Counted from the stretch's first letter, positions 21,219-33,600 are shown. The stretch is DNA of 64,000 bases from Leptodontidium sp. MPI-SDFR-AT-0119 (GCA_020726505.1 JAHLEZ010000013.1:1922001-1986000), one strand, 5' to 3'. The notes: a model not told the origin generated them from the letters alone. Translations and numbers: made by a program.

Positions 21219-24200
21219 ATGGCACCTCCTCTCAAAACACAAGCCGCCCCCAGCCTCATAGCCGAAAGCTCACAGACTTGCCTGAATGATTTCCATTATG
21301 CATTTTCCACTTTACGGGACCCTCTAGCTCTGGAAATGGCTCAAAATCAACTGATAAGATTCAATTTATGGGCGGCTAACATTGCTGCTCTTTCCTTCAG
21401 CCGGGCTTCCTTGGATTTTCGTCTTCAAAATAGTCCTGATATTCGGAGTATGGTTTTGCAGTTACTGAGCATCTTACAACTCAACTTACAGCGATGTATG
21501 TTTTCTTGTTCCAATTCTACTTAGAACTGAGAGTATAAGTGTTTATAAATATCTACAGCGGTCGAGTTGAAAGACAGTGCAGCCCCTGAATCGGATTCGT
21601 CAAGCGCTGGATCCTCTTCATCGGAATCATCCTCCTCCTCAGAAGCTCTCGCCCAGCATCTTAGAAATAACATTCATAAATCAAACCCTATATCGCCCTC
21701 TCTTCAGGCGTTGAAAACCGCAGGAGCTACGATTGATCGCTTGCAACGTCTATCTATTGCCATTCGAAAGTCTGCTACCCTGAGCAGAAACTCAAAAGCC
21801 GCAGAATTTAAAGAGAAGGACGAGCACGGGAATGATAAGGGCCACATCTTTGAGCTATATGCTACTCAGATAGTACAGCATCGGCACAAGAATGCAAGCG
21901 AGAGGTTATGCAAACTTCTAGGCGCCTCCATGTCGTTGCGACGAAAGCGCTTTCTGTACTTCAAGAGGCACCAACAGAAGCTAGCATTACAACACCAGGC
22001 TACTATACTTCCAGAAAGACCTCTACCATATATATCAACTCGAATGCAAGAGGGCGTCCAAGAGGGAGCGATACCCTCAGAGAACGCAACTCCATCACAA
22101 GCTAAAGCCCCGACCGTCACTCGAACCAATCTCTTCTCACACACGACAGCATCAGCACTCGATCCTGATCGATTCAAGATGGTTGATTTCTCAACAAGAA
22201 GTACATCAACGAGGAACGAAGGTGTGACACAAGACTTTAATCTTGAATACCCTCCAGCCCCGAAAGTGCCTGAAGACGCTAAAGAATTTGAATGCCCATT
22301 TTGTTGCCTGATCCTCACATCAGAGATAGCTCTGGATGAGATAAAGTGGAGGTATGTCAGAGCGTGAGTTTATATGACTACCTGCACTAATTCCACTGAT
22401 AGGCACCATGTTATGGAAGATCTGGAGCCTTATGCCTGTGTCTGCGAGGGTTGCCCGCATCCAACCACTCTATTTCGGAGCTCTAAAGACTGGCTGAATC
22501 ACCTTCAATGGGAGCACAGTATGCAATGGTCCTGTACTGCCCCAATTCATTCGCCCCAAACTTTCGAAAGCAAGGAAAATTTCGAGAGGCACATGTCCAA
22601 CGAACATGCGGACAGTTTCACCCCGAACCAACTCCCAGTTCTCACTAAGGCTGCAGCCACTCCAGCGATAAACGTCCTTACTTCCTGCCCTTTGTGCGAT
22701 TGCCTGCCAGAAGGAATCGAATTGGGAGAAACGAATGCCAATAGACGCCTGGATCCTCTCTTGAGGCATGTGGCCACTCATCTGAAAGCCCTTGCCATTC
22801 TATGTCTCCCCGACCAAGACTACGAGGCATCTTCTAAGGCCAGCAGTAGCAATCGTTCAGCCATAAAACGGACTACCTCGGAGTCTGAAGTTCCCAAGGA
22901 TTATATCCAGGACATGGGTGAACCAAAGATGGTCGATTGGGACTACCGGTCACTTTCGTCGGCAGATGGGCTTATCGTAGATGATCCTGTGTGGACAAGT
23001 CCTGCCCTCCCATTCGCCGAGTGGGCTTTTCTGCCTACGAAGAAATACATGGCGCTGGAAGAAGACCCGTTCATCAGGGACTTGCTACGCTCACAAGTAA
23101 GAAGAGTAGTCCATGAGACTGGGAAACTTGTAACGGCTGAAGGCGGTGATGGAAAGGTTGAGATAGAAGTGGACTCCGCCGACAAGGTAAAAGAAATCCC
23201 AGACGAAGCTGACGATTCGGGAGATGTGGTAAAGGATGCCGTAGCTGCTAGTGGTGGAGAGACCGAATTCGTTCTCGAGGTACACTCTCTAACCGAATCA
23301 AACGTGTCCAACAAGGATCAGGCAAGCTCTTCAAGGATCAACGACACATACGAGGACGCCAAAGGCGGTGGCATACTCACTCAACCATTATTGGACAGCA
23401 TTGCCGCCAATTCCGAGAAGACTGAGTTAAGCCGCAACTCTGCTGTTAGGTCCGGTGCCTCCACGCCGCAAAAGAAGACTCAACGTTCGCAACACCACGG
23501 CTCTGCTCAGGATCTCCCCGTCGAAACTCGAGACCCCAGCGAAGCTTCAAGCTCGAGTGCCACGACTACACAACGAGGCAGAACGCCAATTCGCGAGACC
23601 CCTCGATCCTCTCTCAACACTTCTGGGCCAGGGTTCGGATCACAGGAGGGAGGACACGAGGAGCAGTGGGCAAATGATTTACAAGTCCAGTTCGAAGGAT
23701 TATTAAGGACGAAAAGACTAAATGAACTTGATCGATCGCGACCACCAACTGATTCTCCATCACCTCGAGAACGTGCTTCGTCATCTAGCCTTCGAGCATT
23801 AGCGTCTTCTTCTCTCAACCCACCACCATCATATAGTTCATCACCACTTGCCGATGCGCAGTCGCAGAAGTTCCGAAACCTGTTGATCTCGTTATCGTCA
23901 ACACCCATGAAATACGAAAATCCAGGTTTGTTGGACGAAGCATTGCAGGTCATTCCATTAGATCGGATTTACCGCGAGGCAGAAGAGGAAAGCCAAGTGC
24001 TCCAAGCACAGGCAGAGAGTATAGGTGATGGACGAAACCCCGAATGGGGATACCAAGACTGCGTCATCCGCGCATTGCTAAGGTATATTACTCCTAATGT
24101 ATTCGCAGAGTGGATTCTAACCTCGAACTAGATGGTTCAAGCGATCGTTCTTTACGTGGGTAAACAACCCTCCATGCTCAGTCTGCTCATCGCCCACGAT

Positions 24201-24894
24201 TGCGCAAGGGATGGCGCCTTCAACACCAGAAGAGTCAGCATACGGTGCCCATCGAGTTGAATTATACCAATGCTCAGCTAGCAATTGCGGTACCCACGAG
24301 CGATTTCCACGATACGCTGATGTTTGGTATCTGCTTCAAACACGGAGAGGACGACAAGGAGAATGGGCCAACGTCTTTAGTATGTTATGCCGCGCTGTCG
24401 GTGGCCGTGTAAGATGGGTATGGAATAACGAGGACCACGTATGGACTGAGGTCTATTCCATGATGCAAAATCGATGGATCCATGTCGATGCCTGCGAAGA
24501 AGCTTGGGATAACCCACGAATGTACTCGGATGGATGGGGAAAGAAGATGTCATATTGTATTGCTTTCTCGGTAGACGGTGCAACAGATGTCACCCGTCGT
24601 TATGTACGGAAGGCCGAGCATGCTCTTGAGCGAAACAGATGTCCTGAGGAGGTCATGCTTTCCATCCAAAACGAGATTCGCCGTCTTCGCCGAGCCAACA
24701 TGTCAAAGGATGAACGCTTCCGCCTCGAGAAGGAGGACGCCCAGGAAGACAAGGAACTTCGAGGCTACATTACAGTTCTTACTCAATCCGTCGTATCCAG
24801 CCTTCGACCTGGTGACCTATTAATGAACCCCATGGGTCCTCACAAACCGGATAACCAGAAACCACCTACTAGCAGCCTACAGGAAGCCCGGTAA
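21219..24894 (+). CDS. png1: C2H2 zinc-finger protein read in frame into PNG1 (peptide:N-glycanase-like, inactive)
   Basis: Four exons read: 21219-21495, 21559-22351, 22403-24082 and 24132-24894 (about 1170 residues). The first 420 or so residues are a fungal C2H2-type protein: helical N-terminus, Ser-rich tract, then [21 protein letters not shown], a WLNHLQWEH finger and SCPLC..HVATHL. A 250-residue acidic/Ser-rich linker leads into PNG1 ([20 protein letters not shown]), with the PNG1 zinc Cys pairs (CSVC; CSASNC) and the transglutaminase-like core. The catalytic Cys position reads GRQGEWA (Gln codon 24355-24357), while His (DHVWTEV) and Asp (HVDACE) remain. PNG1 of filamentous ascomycetes is known to have lost deglycosylation while keeping a growth role. 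No in-frame ATG lies close upstream of the PNG1 part. It may be a true fusion or two genes whose PNG1 first exon I cannot find. Confidence 0.7.
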
Positions 24895-25599
24895 TCGAGG
24901 GACGCCCAAGGATCCTTGGCTCATGACGCTGCTGTGGAAGGACCGTACGCGCTGCGGAGTCTCACCTCTGCAAAGGGAAGCTCGTTTGAGCTCAGCTGTG
25001 CGCGGATGGCCACAAGCTCCACGGGATGGGGGTTGATGGATCGGATTTCGAGCAAGATTGGCACTGATCACAAGCCCAATTTCTGGATCTTCATGGAGAT
25101 AAGGAAGGCTGGAGATTGCATGAAGAGAGAGCGAACTTTAGTTCGGTGATCTGGAATGTAATCCCACTGGCGGCGTGCTTGACGTTGAGAGCTGCACGAT
25201 TGGCGTGATTGCACTCAAAAATGCCTCGGTTTACTGGTAAGCCAGGTTTTCTGGCAGATCTGCGTTTGCGCAGGAGCTTGGAGAACTGAGAATTCATGCC
25301 CAAGACTAGATTGTTTGATTTCTAAGATAGTTTACAGCAATTGGGAGCGGTAAAGCTGATGTAAGGACAAGACTAATCCATTTCCGACAAGTGCTCACGG
25401 GTTTACTACTTAAGCCGCTTAATTCCCTTTGTCGAGTATCTTTTGCATTCTTTGACTAATTTTCTCTTTGCTTACTTCGTTTCGTCATGGCTGCTTTTGA
25501 GAGCACGAGATTTGTTCGATTTGTATTTCCTTTATCAAATACGCTATTCTACAACTCTGGTACTCTTTAGTCTGCTAAAACCAGCCGTATAATCTATTT
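24895..25599. other. Gene-free interval downstream of PNG1
   Basis: Probable 3' UTR followed by sequence that becomes steadily more AT-rich. No coding exon or repeat recognised. Confidence 0.5.
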
Positions 25600-26589
25600 A
25601 CTTTTAAGTAGCTACAGAGTATGCTGGCTTGTACTCCCTCTCCTGCGTTGTAGATATTAAATTGAAGCCGATAGAAATATGATAGCGAGAACTAAAAATA
25701 CGTGGAAAAATCCCATTTAAAGTAAATTAATTATTCTGATTTATTAATTTAAGTCGTAAATATAGTCTTAGTAATAATAATAATAACAAATTAGACGATG
25801 ATTTTCTATTTCTTAAGGAACTCCTTTAAACGGCTTTATATTCGAAGAATTCAATTAAAATCTCGAAAATTGAGTTTATTATTTAGTATTTAGAATAGTT
25901 AGTATAGTAGGGTAGTATATCACGTGGTTAGATTGAGGATATGTTAGGAGATCTGGTATCTTGTATTCTTAGTTCTTTAGGTAACTTTCTACGTAATTTA
26001 TAGATATTAAAATTAATTCCAAGAAATTTACTTTTATATTAACTTTTAATAGAATTAAATTATAAATCGATCGAATATAATTTTAAATTAAATAAATATT
26101 TAAATAATAATCCAAATAAATATATTAATTATTTTTTATATTAAGAAATTTTTATACATTATAAATTTAAATTTATTAATAAAATATTAATAGTTTTATT
26201 CGAAATATATTGTTACGATCTACGATGCGCCTCGTATTCTAACCGACACGGGCTCGTAGCATCGCTAGCTATGCGACGGCGCTAAGCCCAATAGGGAAGA
26301 CTAGGTGGCGAGCCTGCGACAAGTTGACGTGAATGGCACTCAACTACGCTAGGCCCCATTAGGAGGGTCCTTCATGTATTTATACTCGAGCCCTCCCTTA
26401 CGGAGAGCTCTCCTTTCCTCCTTGTCTTTTCTTCTCGATTCTGAGCGTAGCTAGAGGCCCAAATACAAAGCTAGAGTCAACTCGCCGTATCAACCTCTTG
26501 CCAACCGTAACATATATTAATAAAATTTGCGATTTTATTTTATTTTTAAAATTTTCAATAATAATAATAATAAATAAACTAATAATAAT
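25600..26589. repeat. AT-rich, probably RIP-degraded island
   Basis: Very AT-rich sequence with runs of TTAAAT, TAATAA and AATATT and no open frame, in sharp contrast to the GC-balanced genes on both sides. This is how RIP-mutated transposons look in Pezizomycotina. The GC-richer solo LTR at 26211-26512 interrupts it. Confidence 0.75.
26211..26512. mobile_element. Solo LTR of a retrotransposon, with 5-bp target duplication
   Basis: A 302-bp unit starts TGTTACG and ends CGTAACA, a perfect 7-bp inverted terminus of the TG..CA type. It is flanked on both sides by TATAT (26206-26210 and 26513-26517). A TATTTATACT box near 26380 may be the LTR promoter. No internal retrotransposon genes remain, so recombination between LTRs is likely. 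Its base composition is not RIP-like, so it inserted after the surrounding island decayed. Confidence 0.88.
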
Positions 26590-26632
26590 AGTATTGACCG
26601 AAAGTCCCGGAGAAATTATACGACATTGAGTT
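26590..26632 (+). repeat. 43-bp dispersed repeat, copy 2
   Basis: Matches 15024-15066 with one difference. It sits at the exact right edge of the AT-rich island, only 48 bp from the stop codon of the amidohydrolase gene. Confidence 0.85.
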
Positions 26633-26679
26633 AAGATGCTACCTCAACAAATTCAATCATCTCGCTTAGCAAAAAAACA

Positions 26680-28349
26680 TCAAATACTATCGACGACGAG
26701 ACTCTCATCAATGTGGAACGCAGCAATAACCCCCCTTCTCGCCTCCTCCATATCAATCCCCTCAATTTTCCTCTGAATAACCTCTCTCCTTTTGACCAAC
26801 TCCCTACTAACATCCTTCCACTCCAGCACATCTCTCTCCACACCACCCCACATCTCCCTCCCAGACTTAACATCTACACTCTTCAACCTACCCCCTTCCT
26901 TCCTCACAACCCCACCCACAATAACCATCTCGATATCCCGTGGGCTACTATTCAAAACAATCGTAGCGACAGGATCATGCTGCGCTCCACACACCATACT
27001 AGGACTCAACGCATCCCAAACAAGGATATCGGCATAAGCGCCGGCTTTCAATGTCCCGATCTTGCCTTCCATCTTCGCTGCTCGTGCACCGCCTACTGTT
27101 CCGAGATTGAACGCCTCTTCGGCGGTGTGGGTTACCTTCTTGGGAAGTTTCCCTCCGTCCATGAATTTTTGATTGTAAACCCCACGCGAGGACTGGAGGA
27201 GTAAGCGGAGCTCGGACGGGATCGAGGCGCTTTGGTTGGATTGGCAGTCAATACCGACTCCACACTGAGGGGTGATGTCGATCGTAGGATGGAAAGCGGC
27301 GGATTGACCTTGTGCCATTTGCAGTTCCGTACTAGGTGTTGTTGCAACATGGCTCTTGGTCTTAGCGAGGAGGGCTGCGTCGGCAGGTGTTGCGTTTGTG
27401 GCGTGAGAGAAGAGGAAGCTGGAGTCTAGCAGATCGTAGGAATCGAGGGCTTCGATCATAGACGAGAATCCTGAAGTAATAATTTAATATGTTATCAATT
27501 AATATATACTCTTAAGGAAAGAGAGAGCAGAAGAAAAACTCACCCGTGAGTGCATTGCGGACGTAGTGCGTTGTGTTAACTTTGATGCCGAGAGATTTGA
27601 CACGTCCATAAATCCCAGCGAGTACTTCTTTGGGTAGGTAGAGATCATCAAACGCAAAGCCTAGAGACACTTTTCCATCATCGCCAAAAGGAGCTTTAGC
27701 TGCAAGTTCGTCCAATAGGTCTATGACCCAAGGCGCCAGTGGGTTCTGAGAAAGGGTAAATGGCTTCCAGGATTCAACACGCCCAGTGGGACAGTAGCAG
27801 AATACGGATCGGATTCCCGAGGATATAGTTGCTGCAATGGCTGCCTTTGCTGTTTATTGTGAACTTTAAGTACTGGAAAGACTTTTATGCTTACTTACTT
27901 GACTCTGGCGAGTCGTTCAAGTGTGCGTGGTCCACGACTGTTGTTGTGCCAACATCGAGACATTCTAGACAGCCAGCAAGCTGACCCCAGAAGAGGTCTT
28001 CTGGAGTATGAATGGACTTGGTGAAATTGCCTGTAACAGTCAGCCGCTTGATCAACCCTCCATTGAAGGACATATCCTTACCATGACCGAAATAATCGAG
28101 TAACAAATCATTGGCATGGCGTCCTTTGAGCAGGGTCTGCCAAACATGATGATGTGTATCCACGAAGCCAGGACTCAGAATCTTGTCTGTACAATCGATG
28201 ACCTGGACTCCCGAGGTAGCTGCTATGCCAGCTCCGATCTTTGAGATGGTGTTCCCTTCGATCAAGATATCTGCTTTGATGGGATTGACATGATCGTTCT
28301 CATCGTGAACCAACACCGTTCCCCCTTGGAGAAGGATTGAAGTTGCCAT
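26680..28349 (-). CDS. Amidohydrolase (AtzA/TrzN and guanine/cytosine-deaminase-like superfamily)
   Basis: Predicted metal-dependent hydrolase or deaminase acting on a ring amine or amide; substrate unknown. Three exons on the minus strand: 28349-27899, 27849-27544 and 27470-26680, about 515 residues. The beta-sandwich N-terminus (ILLQGGTVLVHDENDHV) leads into the metal site SPGFVDTHHHVWQTLLKGR. Next come a conserved TTTVVDHAHLN, the His of VNTTHYVRNAL and the FSHATNATP segment. GKIGTLKAGAYADILVWD closes the superfamily fold near the C-terminus. The start at 28349 is favoured because MATSILLQGG is the normal family start, although the frame stays open further upstream. Confidence 0.88.
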
Positions 28350-28995
28350 GATATGATTTTGGGGATGGAGCAGATGTTCTGTAGAGACTTGCGTACTTCC
28401 TCTGATCCCTAATTTAGGGGGTAACTCTGGATATATACGATGCCCAGAGCCAAGATTTACATTCGTCAGTACTGAGCTCACACCGAAAGTCCGCTGAAAA
28501 GCGAAATCTGAAGCCACCTTCAAGATCTGCACGACAACTTACACGACAGCTCCAATGAAAGTTGTCACAGGAGTAAAGATATCAAGCGGAACTGTAATGG
28601 CAGAATCCTATTTCGAAGAGATCTAAGAGCGGTGTAATATTCCGGACGGGGATAACGGCTTCGAGGACGCGAGGCCGAATGATGACTTAGCTAGGAAGGA
28701 CGAATCAAACCAGGACTGGTTGTGGAAAAAGTAGCTGCTTGTAAGATCATACTGACATCATTGGGCAAGAAAGTGAACATGCACTTGAAGATATACTTTA
28801 CTCCAAAGTGTTGAAGATGAAGAGTAAGAAGAGTTGAGGTTTACTCCGCATTCTCAGAATTACCCCGGATTGCACGGGCCACCGGTTCGCCACCAATCGA
28901 ATTATCAACGCCACAACTGCTTCAGCTCGTCAATACTTCCCTCACTGTAACCTCACTCAATCCTCCTCTCACCATGTCTCCTATTACTACCTATA
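28350..28995. promoter_or_regulatory. Divergent intergenic region, amidohydrolase and MBL-fold genes
   Basis: About 645 bp between two divergent start codons. The minus-strand frame is open from the amidohydrolase start up to 28532 but is not family-like. No defined sites recognised. Confidence 0.5.
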
Positions 28996-30177
28996 ATGTC
29001 GCACTCCGCAATCCCAACCTCCCTCCATCAATACGTAGAAGACATCTCCCACGATGACGACTCTGACCCCTCCAAACAACTCCAAACCACCCTCCGCGAA
29101 TCCATCACTCGAAGTCTCTCCTCGCGCCGACCGCTCCTCACACATCTGAACGCAGACACGACGTGGCTCCTCTCGATTCCCTACCCCGAGTCTGCGCCGC
29201 CTACCAATGGGAGGATATACTACCACATCTTGATTGATCCATGGTTACGCGGCGGACAGAGCGATGTCGCGAAGTTCTTTAGCCAGCAGTGGCATGTCGA
29301 GGAGAGTGTCGTGCAGACGATCACAGAGGTCGAGGATGTTGTGAGGGGAATTGAGGATGTGGCGAGGGGACATATGCCATATACTCCTCCTCAAGGACTC
29401 AGCGTCGATTCCGATATTTACGAGGAGATCAATGCGGAGGATCAGACTGTCGACAAAGCACAGCCAACATCAACAAAAAGCCCCATCGACGTCATCCTCA
29501 TCTCCCACGAATTCACAGACCACATGCACAAAGACACACTCCTCGAAGCCTCCCCCTCCATCCCAATCTTCGCATCCACTAAAGCCGCGTCCGCGATCCA
29601 ATCATGGAGACATTTCGCCTACGTGACTGAGATACCGCGGTTCAGTGGTGATTGGAGGGAGAGTTCGTTGAGCCCTTTGCCTGAGTGGGTTGGTGTGAGT
29701 AGGGTAGCGTATCCGGGGCAAGATTTACTGTATTATCATTCTGCTGTGATGGTTACGTTTCATTCTGGGGAAGGGGAGGGGGTTGAAGGGGCAGAAGCTG
29801 TGATATACACGCCGCATGGCATCTCGCCGAGTGATTTGGCTCCAGTGGCAGAAGCTAAGCCTGCTATCAAGACATTAGCTTTGTTGCATGGATTGCAGGA
29901 TATCAGTCTAGGAGCACAATTGAATATGGGTGCGCATAACGGACTGAAGGTCCAGAGGTTATTGGGAGCGAAGTATTGGGTTGGCACGCATGATGAGGTG
30001 AAGAAGGGTGGTGGGATTGTGAGCTGGTTTTTGGACCGGAAGAAAATTAGTTTGAAGGAGGCGATTGAGAAGGCGAAGGAGGAGAAGGGCGAGGAGTTGA
30101 AGGGGAGTGCTATGGAGGGGCTGAAGGAGGTTCGGTTTGAGGAGTTGGGGAATGGGGAGAGTTTAATTCTGGAGTAA
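28996..30177 (+). CDS. Metallo-beta-lactamase-fold protein, unknown substrate
   Basis: Intronless, 393 residues. The central IDVILISHEFTDHMHKDTL carries an HxxxDH form of the metallo-beta-lactamase motif, with the first His pair partly altered (HEF instead of HxH). Earlier, WLLSIPYPESAPP and YYHILIDPWLRGGQ supply the opening strands of the fold. Further conserved pieces are SALFA-like strands around VIYTPHGISPSD and ALLHGLQDI. The C-terminus (about 330-393) is rich in Lys and Glu. Similar uncharacterised proteins are common in fungi; reaction unknown. A competing ATG at 28974 is in another frame. Confidence 0.82.
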   Translation: MSHSAIPTSLHQYVEDISHDDDSDPSKQLQTTLRESITRSLSSRRPLLTHLNADTTWLLSIPYPESAPPTNGRIYYHILIDPWLRGGQSDVAKFFSQQWHVEESVVQTITEVEDVVRGIEDVARGHMPYTPPQGLSVDSDIYEEINAEDQTVDKAQPTSTKSPIDVILISHEFTDHMHKDTLLEASPSIPIFASTKAASAIQSWRHFAYVTEIPRFSGDWRESSLSPLPEWVGVSRVAYPGQDLLYYHSAVMVTFHSGEGEGVEGAEAVIYTPHGISPSDLAPVAEAKPAIKTLALLHGLQDISLGAQLNMGAHNGLKVQRLLGAKYWVGTHDEVKKGGGIVSWFLDRKKISLKEAIEKAKEEKGEELKGSAMEGLKEVRFEELGNGESLILE

Positions 30178-30303
30178 TCTAGGAGGGGATACTCGTGATA
30201 CCTGAGATGGAATGATACTTTTTTGGTTGTAAATCCCTCCTTTCGTTCGAACTATCTCGAGATATCTACTCTACACATCCTTCTAAAGGCCCTCCCTGAC
30301 TTG

Positions 30304-30684
30304 TCAAACATCCTCCGCCCCCTCAACAACCCAAATCCTATCCCACCACCCCACAACCCTCCCAAACATAACCCTACGCGGCAAATCCAAAACTCCCCAG
30401 ATGGTCTCCCCTTCCAAACCAACATAGATATCCACACTGAGCGCCAACAGCGGGATCTCGACGCTGTAGACGAACTTCCGCATCTTGAGCTGGCGAAGTT
30501 CTTTCGTTGATACATGACTTAACTTTTGGTTGGTCATGTTGAAGAGGATGTTGGTTTGGGTCTCTGTTTGGCTTGCGTCTATTGAGAGGGAAGTGTGGGT
30601 GAGGCAATTGGAGGGTTGCTTGGTGCCATTTCTGAGACCCAGCCTGGAGGCGTAGAGAGAGTTGTAAATGAACTGCCTCTTCAT
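30304..30684 (-). CDS. Possible small protein, unknown
   Basis: A 126-codon minus-strand frame reads FVYSVEIPLLALSVDIYVGL and ends close to the 3' end of the preceding gene in convergent orientation. It has some coding-like character (amphipathic strands, balanced composition) but no recognised domain, and an internal ATG at about 30537 may be the true start. Treat as tentative. Confidence 0.3.
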   Translation of the reverse strand: MKRQFIYNSLYASRLGLRNGTKQPSNCLTHTSLSIDASQTETQTNILFNMTNQKLSHVSTKELRQLKMRKFVYSVEIPLLALSVDIYVGLEGETIWGVLDLPRRVMFGRVVGWWDRIWVVEGAEDV

Positions 30685-33600
30685 AAGAGCCTTTAATTTT
30701 CTTTGCTGGGGCGAAGATGAGAGAATACTCGGCTGAGAGATTTTTTACCGCTTTGACATTACAAAGTCGTAGGATGAGTGAAGAAAATTGCCAAAGGACG
30801 GAAGACGGAAACGAGGGGAGTCCTCTTATTCATCGTTTATTTTGTTCGTCGAAACAGAGCGAGTCGAGTCGAGTCAGTTCTCTAGTCTGGCAGACAGCAC
30901 TCTCTATGTCACCGAGAAGAATCGTCTGAATGGCTCTCAAGTATGGAGTGCACTTGTCAGTCACGTCTCAACAGTCAAGCGCGGCTCCACAAACAAAACA
31001 ACATCAATGAAACCTGCAGAGTTCTGAGACTAAGCCATGACTTAAGACCATATCTTTCTTTCTCCCAAATATACATATCCAATCACTCATACATCGTTTC
31101 AATCGCTCCTCGCTGGAGACTCTCTAGTTTCCTTCGTGTTACAAAATCTCTCGCCCATCGTATCTTGACTCCACGTTCTCCTCCTCCTACCTCCTACCTC
31201 CTACCTCCTACCTCCTACCTCCTACCTCCTTCTCACTCTTTTGCCGCGTTTCTCTTCACTCTTATCTCGTCACATTCCCCAGCAACTGCACAACGTTAAT
31301 AACAACAGCTGTAACCACCACAGACGCTGAGCTCCTCAATCTAGACAGATTAAACACATAAGCTGCATAAGAAACGAATGTGTTTGCCAAAACATGCAGA
31401 CCGAGGAGGTTGATCTGAATCTGGTTCTACGGTGCTGTCTTTTTGGACAGTGCAGCTGGGAGTGCGAAGCCCTGTGTGCGGTGCAGCTGGGAAGGCAAGT
31501 AGCTGTAAGTCAGGGGGTGCTGCTCGCTTAGAAGGTTTTTGTCAACACGAGCAAGCTGTAAGCATTTACATAGTATTTGAAATATATATAGATTTAGATT
31601 CAGATTTCCATCTTCAATTCAGGTTTAGAAAGGTCGACCTTTATTAGTTATGTAGATATGAGAAGTCTTGTACTAGCAGCTCTTGTTCTGCGTGAGTGAG
31701 ATGATGTTGGAATGATTTAGTGTTGGACTTCTCTTTTAACATCCAAGAATCAAGTTATTTTATGGCATTTTCTTGGGACTTGAAAATCGCAATTCTCCAA
31801 TTTCGGATTGAACAGTCCGCTAGTTAGTGGGCCATATTGCCCCTTGGTCCGCGTTTGAAGGTTAAAATGCCCCCATCATCGTGTCTAGAAGACTTCAAAC
31901 CTCACATTCCCTCTAACCGAAGAGACTCAATACTCCAACCCCACCCCCTAGCCAGTTACTTGTTTACATAGAAATCACTATCATAACTATCAAGAGTTTG
32001 TTTATTATTCATAAAATCCCAAATCTCTCTGCTAGTCTCGTTCTCGTTCTCGTTCCCGGTCTTGTCTTAGCTTTAGATGAGATATGAAATCAGAACCTAA
32101 TTCCAGAACCTAATTGAACTTAAGCCGAGCTTTACTCTGCTCTCTTCCGTTCTCTTGTTTCAACATCAGCCAGTAAAACATGTCCAATCTATCGTAAGAT
32201 GATAATCCATACCCCACCAAGTTCCTATAGAACGAAATGCGCACAGTACTAATAACCAGCCAGCCAGGCAGAAGCAATGCACTTCTTTGTGTAGTAAGAT
32301 TACCACTCAGTTTATAATCACTACTAGGTTGTCAAGAACACGTATCATATCATGCTATCTCATTTAAATAAATTGGTCCTGGTCCTGTTCGCCTAACGAG
32401 CCCAGCCGGGGGGGGGGGATATATCATATCATATCCATGAATAAATACAGGACGAACAAGTAAATGAAAGATATAATAGGCTAGCTCTCCTTAATCACAA
32501 GCACAAGCACAGAAGCAAACAAGCAAGCAAGAAAGAGTAGAAGTACACCCTAAAATCAAACGCGCACTTTCTTGCTCTCATCCTTACATCCCACCCCGCA
32601 CCTCTCATTTATAGTTTAATATAGATATGGACAGATACAGATACAGATACAGCGAGAGGAGCTATCCAACGAGCACCATGGATTGAAAATTTGGGGGTGG
32701 GGGAGGAGATATATACCATCTGCGCGTTGGGACCAGGGGTGGGTAAAGGGAGGGAGCGTTGGCTCACCGCTGAAAGCAGAAGAAGAAAAGCAAAAAGCTT
32801 ACCGTTGTGATAGAATGGGGTGGGGAAATCACGGTCACGATCAAAGTCACAAAATCCTAAAATCTCCAAGAACAAAAGGTTTCAAAGGGAGCTCGCCATG
32901 CATTGCTCTACCTAACCCTGCTCTCGTCTTCACTCTCAAGTTGAGCCAAAGACTGTCATCCCATCGAATCCGCTGTGTAAACTCACGAGGGAGCCACGAA
33001 CCAAACCAGGCCAGACCGGATCAGATCAGACTATCTGCCGCATCCACGACTCTGGGACAATCAATCAAAGAAGCATGCCTCAAACCACCGTATCATGCAC
33101 TGAAACACCAAACCACCTTTGTATCAAACTTCCACCCATCCATAACGAAGTAAAGCATCTCGAGGTCGAAATTGAAAACGGTGAACTCCAGCCAGATTCC
33201 ACCTGAAAGAAGAACCTTCTCACCCATCCAGACAAAACACAATCTGCAAACCCTCCCAGATTGCCTCCTCAGTCTGGAAAGAAACGTAAAGCGTGAAACC
33301 TGCTTGCTTGAACCCAAACGCCACGCTGATGTAGTGCTTTGAAATAGAACTAGGGAACCCAAAATTGGGCGGGAGAAAAAAACCAACTCAAACCCTATGT
33401 GGACGCTGTATGTGCTTTGTTTTGTCGTGGTTGATGCGATGTGATGTGCTGTGCTGTGATCCAAGCCCCACCTATCCACTCCAGCCCAGGCAAGGAGACT
33501 CCTTCCATGCATCCAGTGTATGTGAGAAGAGAAGTGAAGTGAAGAAAGCAGACGAGACCGTGGTATGTAAAAGGGAACCGTGAACGCCGTATCGTGAAAC

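Noticed and set aside
26211..26512. GC-richer stretch in the AT island as a gene or RNA fragment
   Set aside because: Perfect TGTTACG/CGTAACA ends and the TATAT duplication identify it as a solo LTR.
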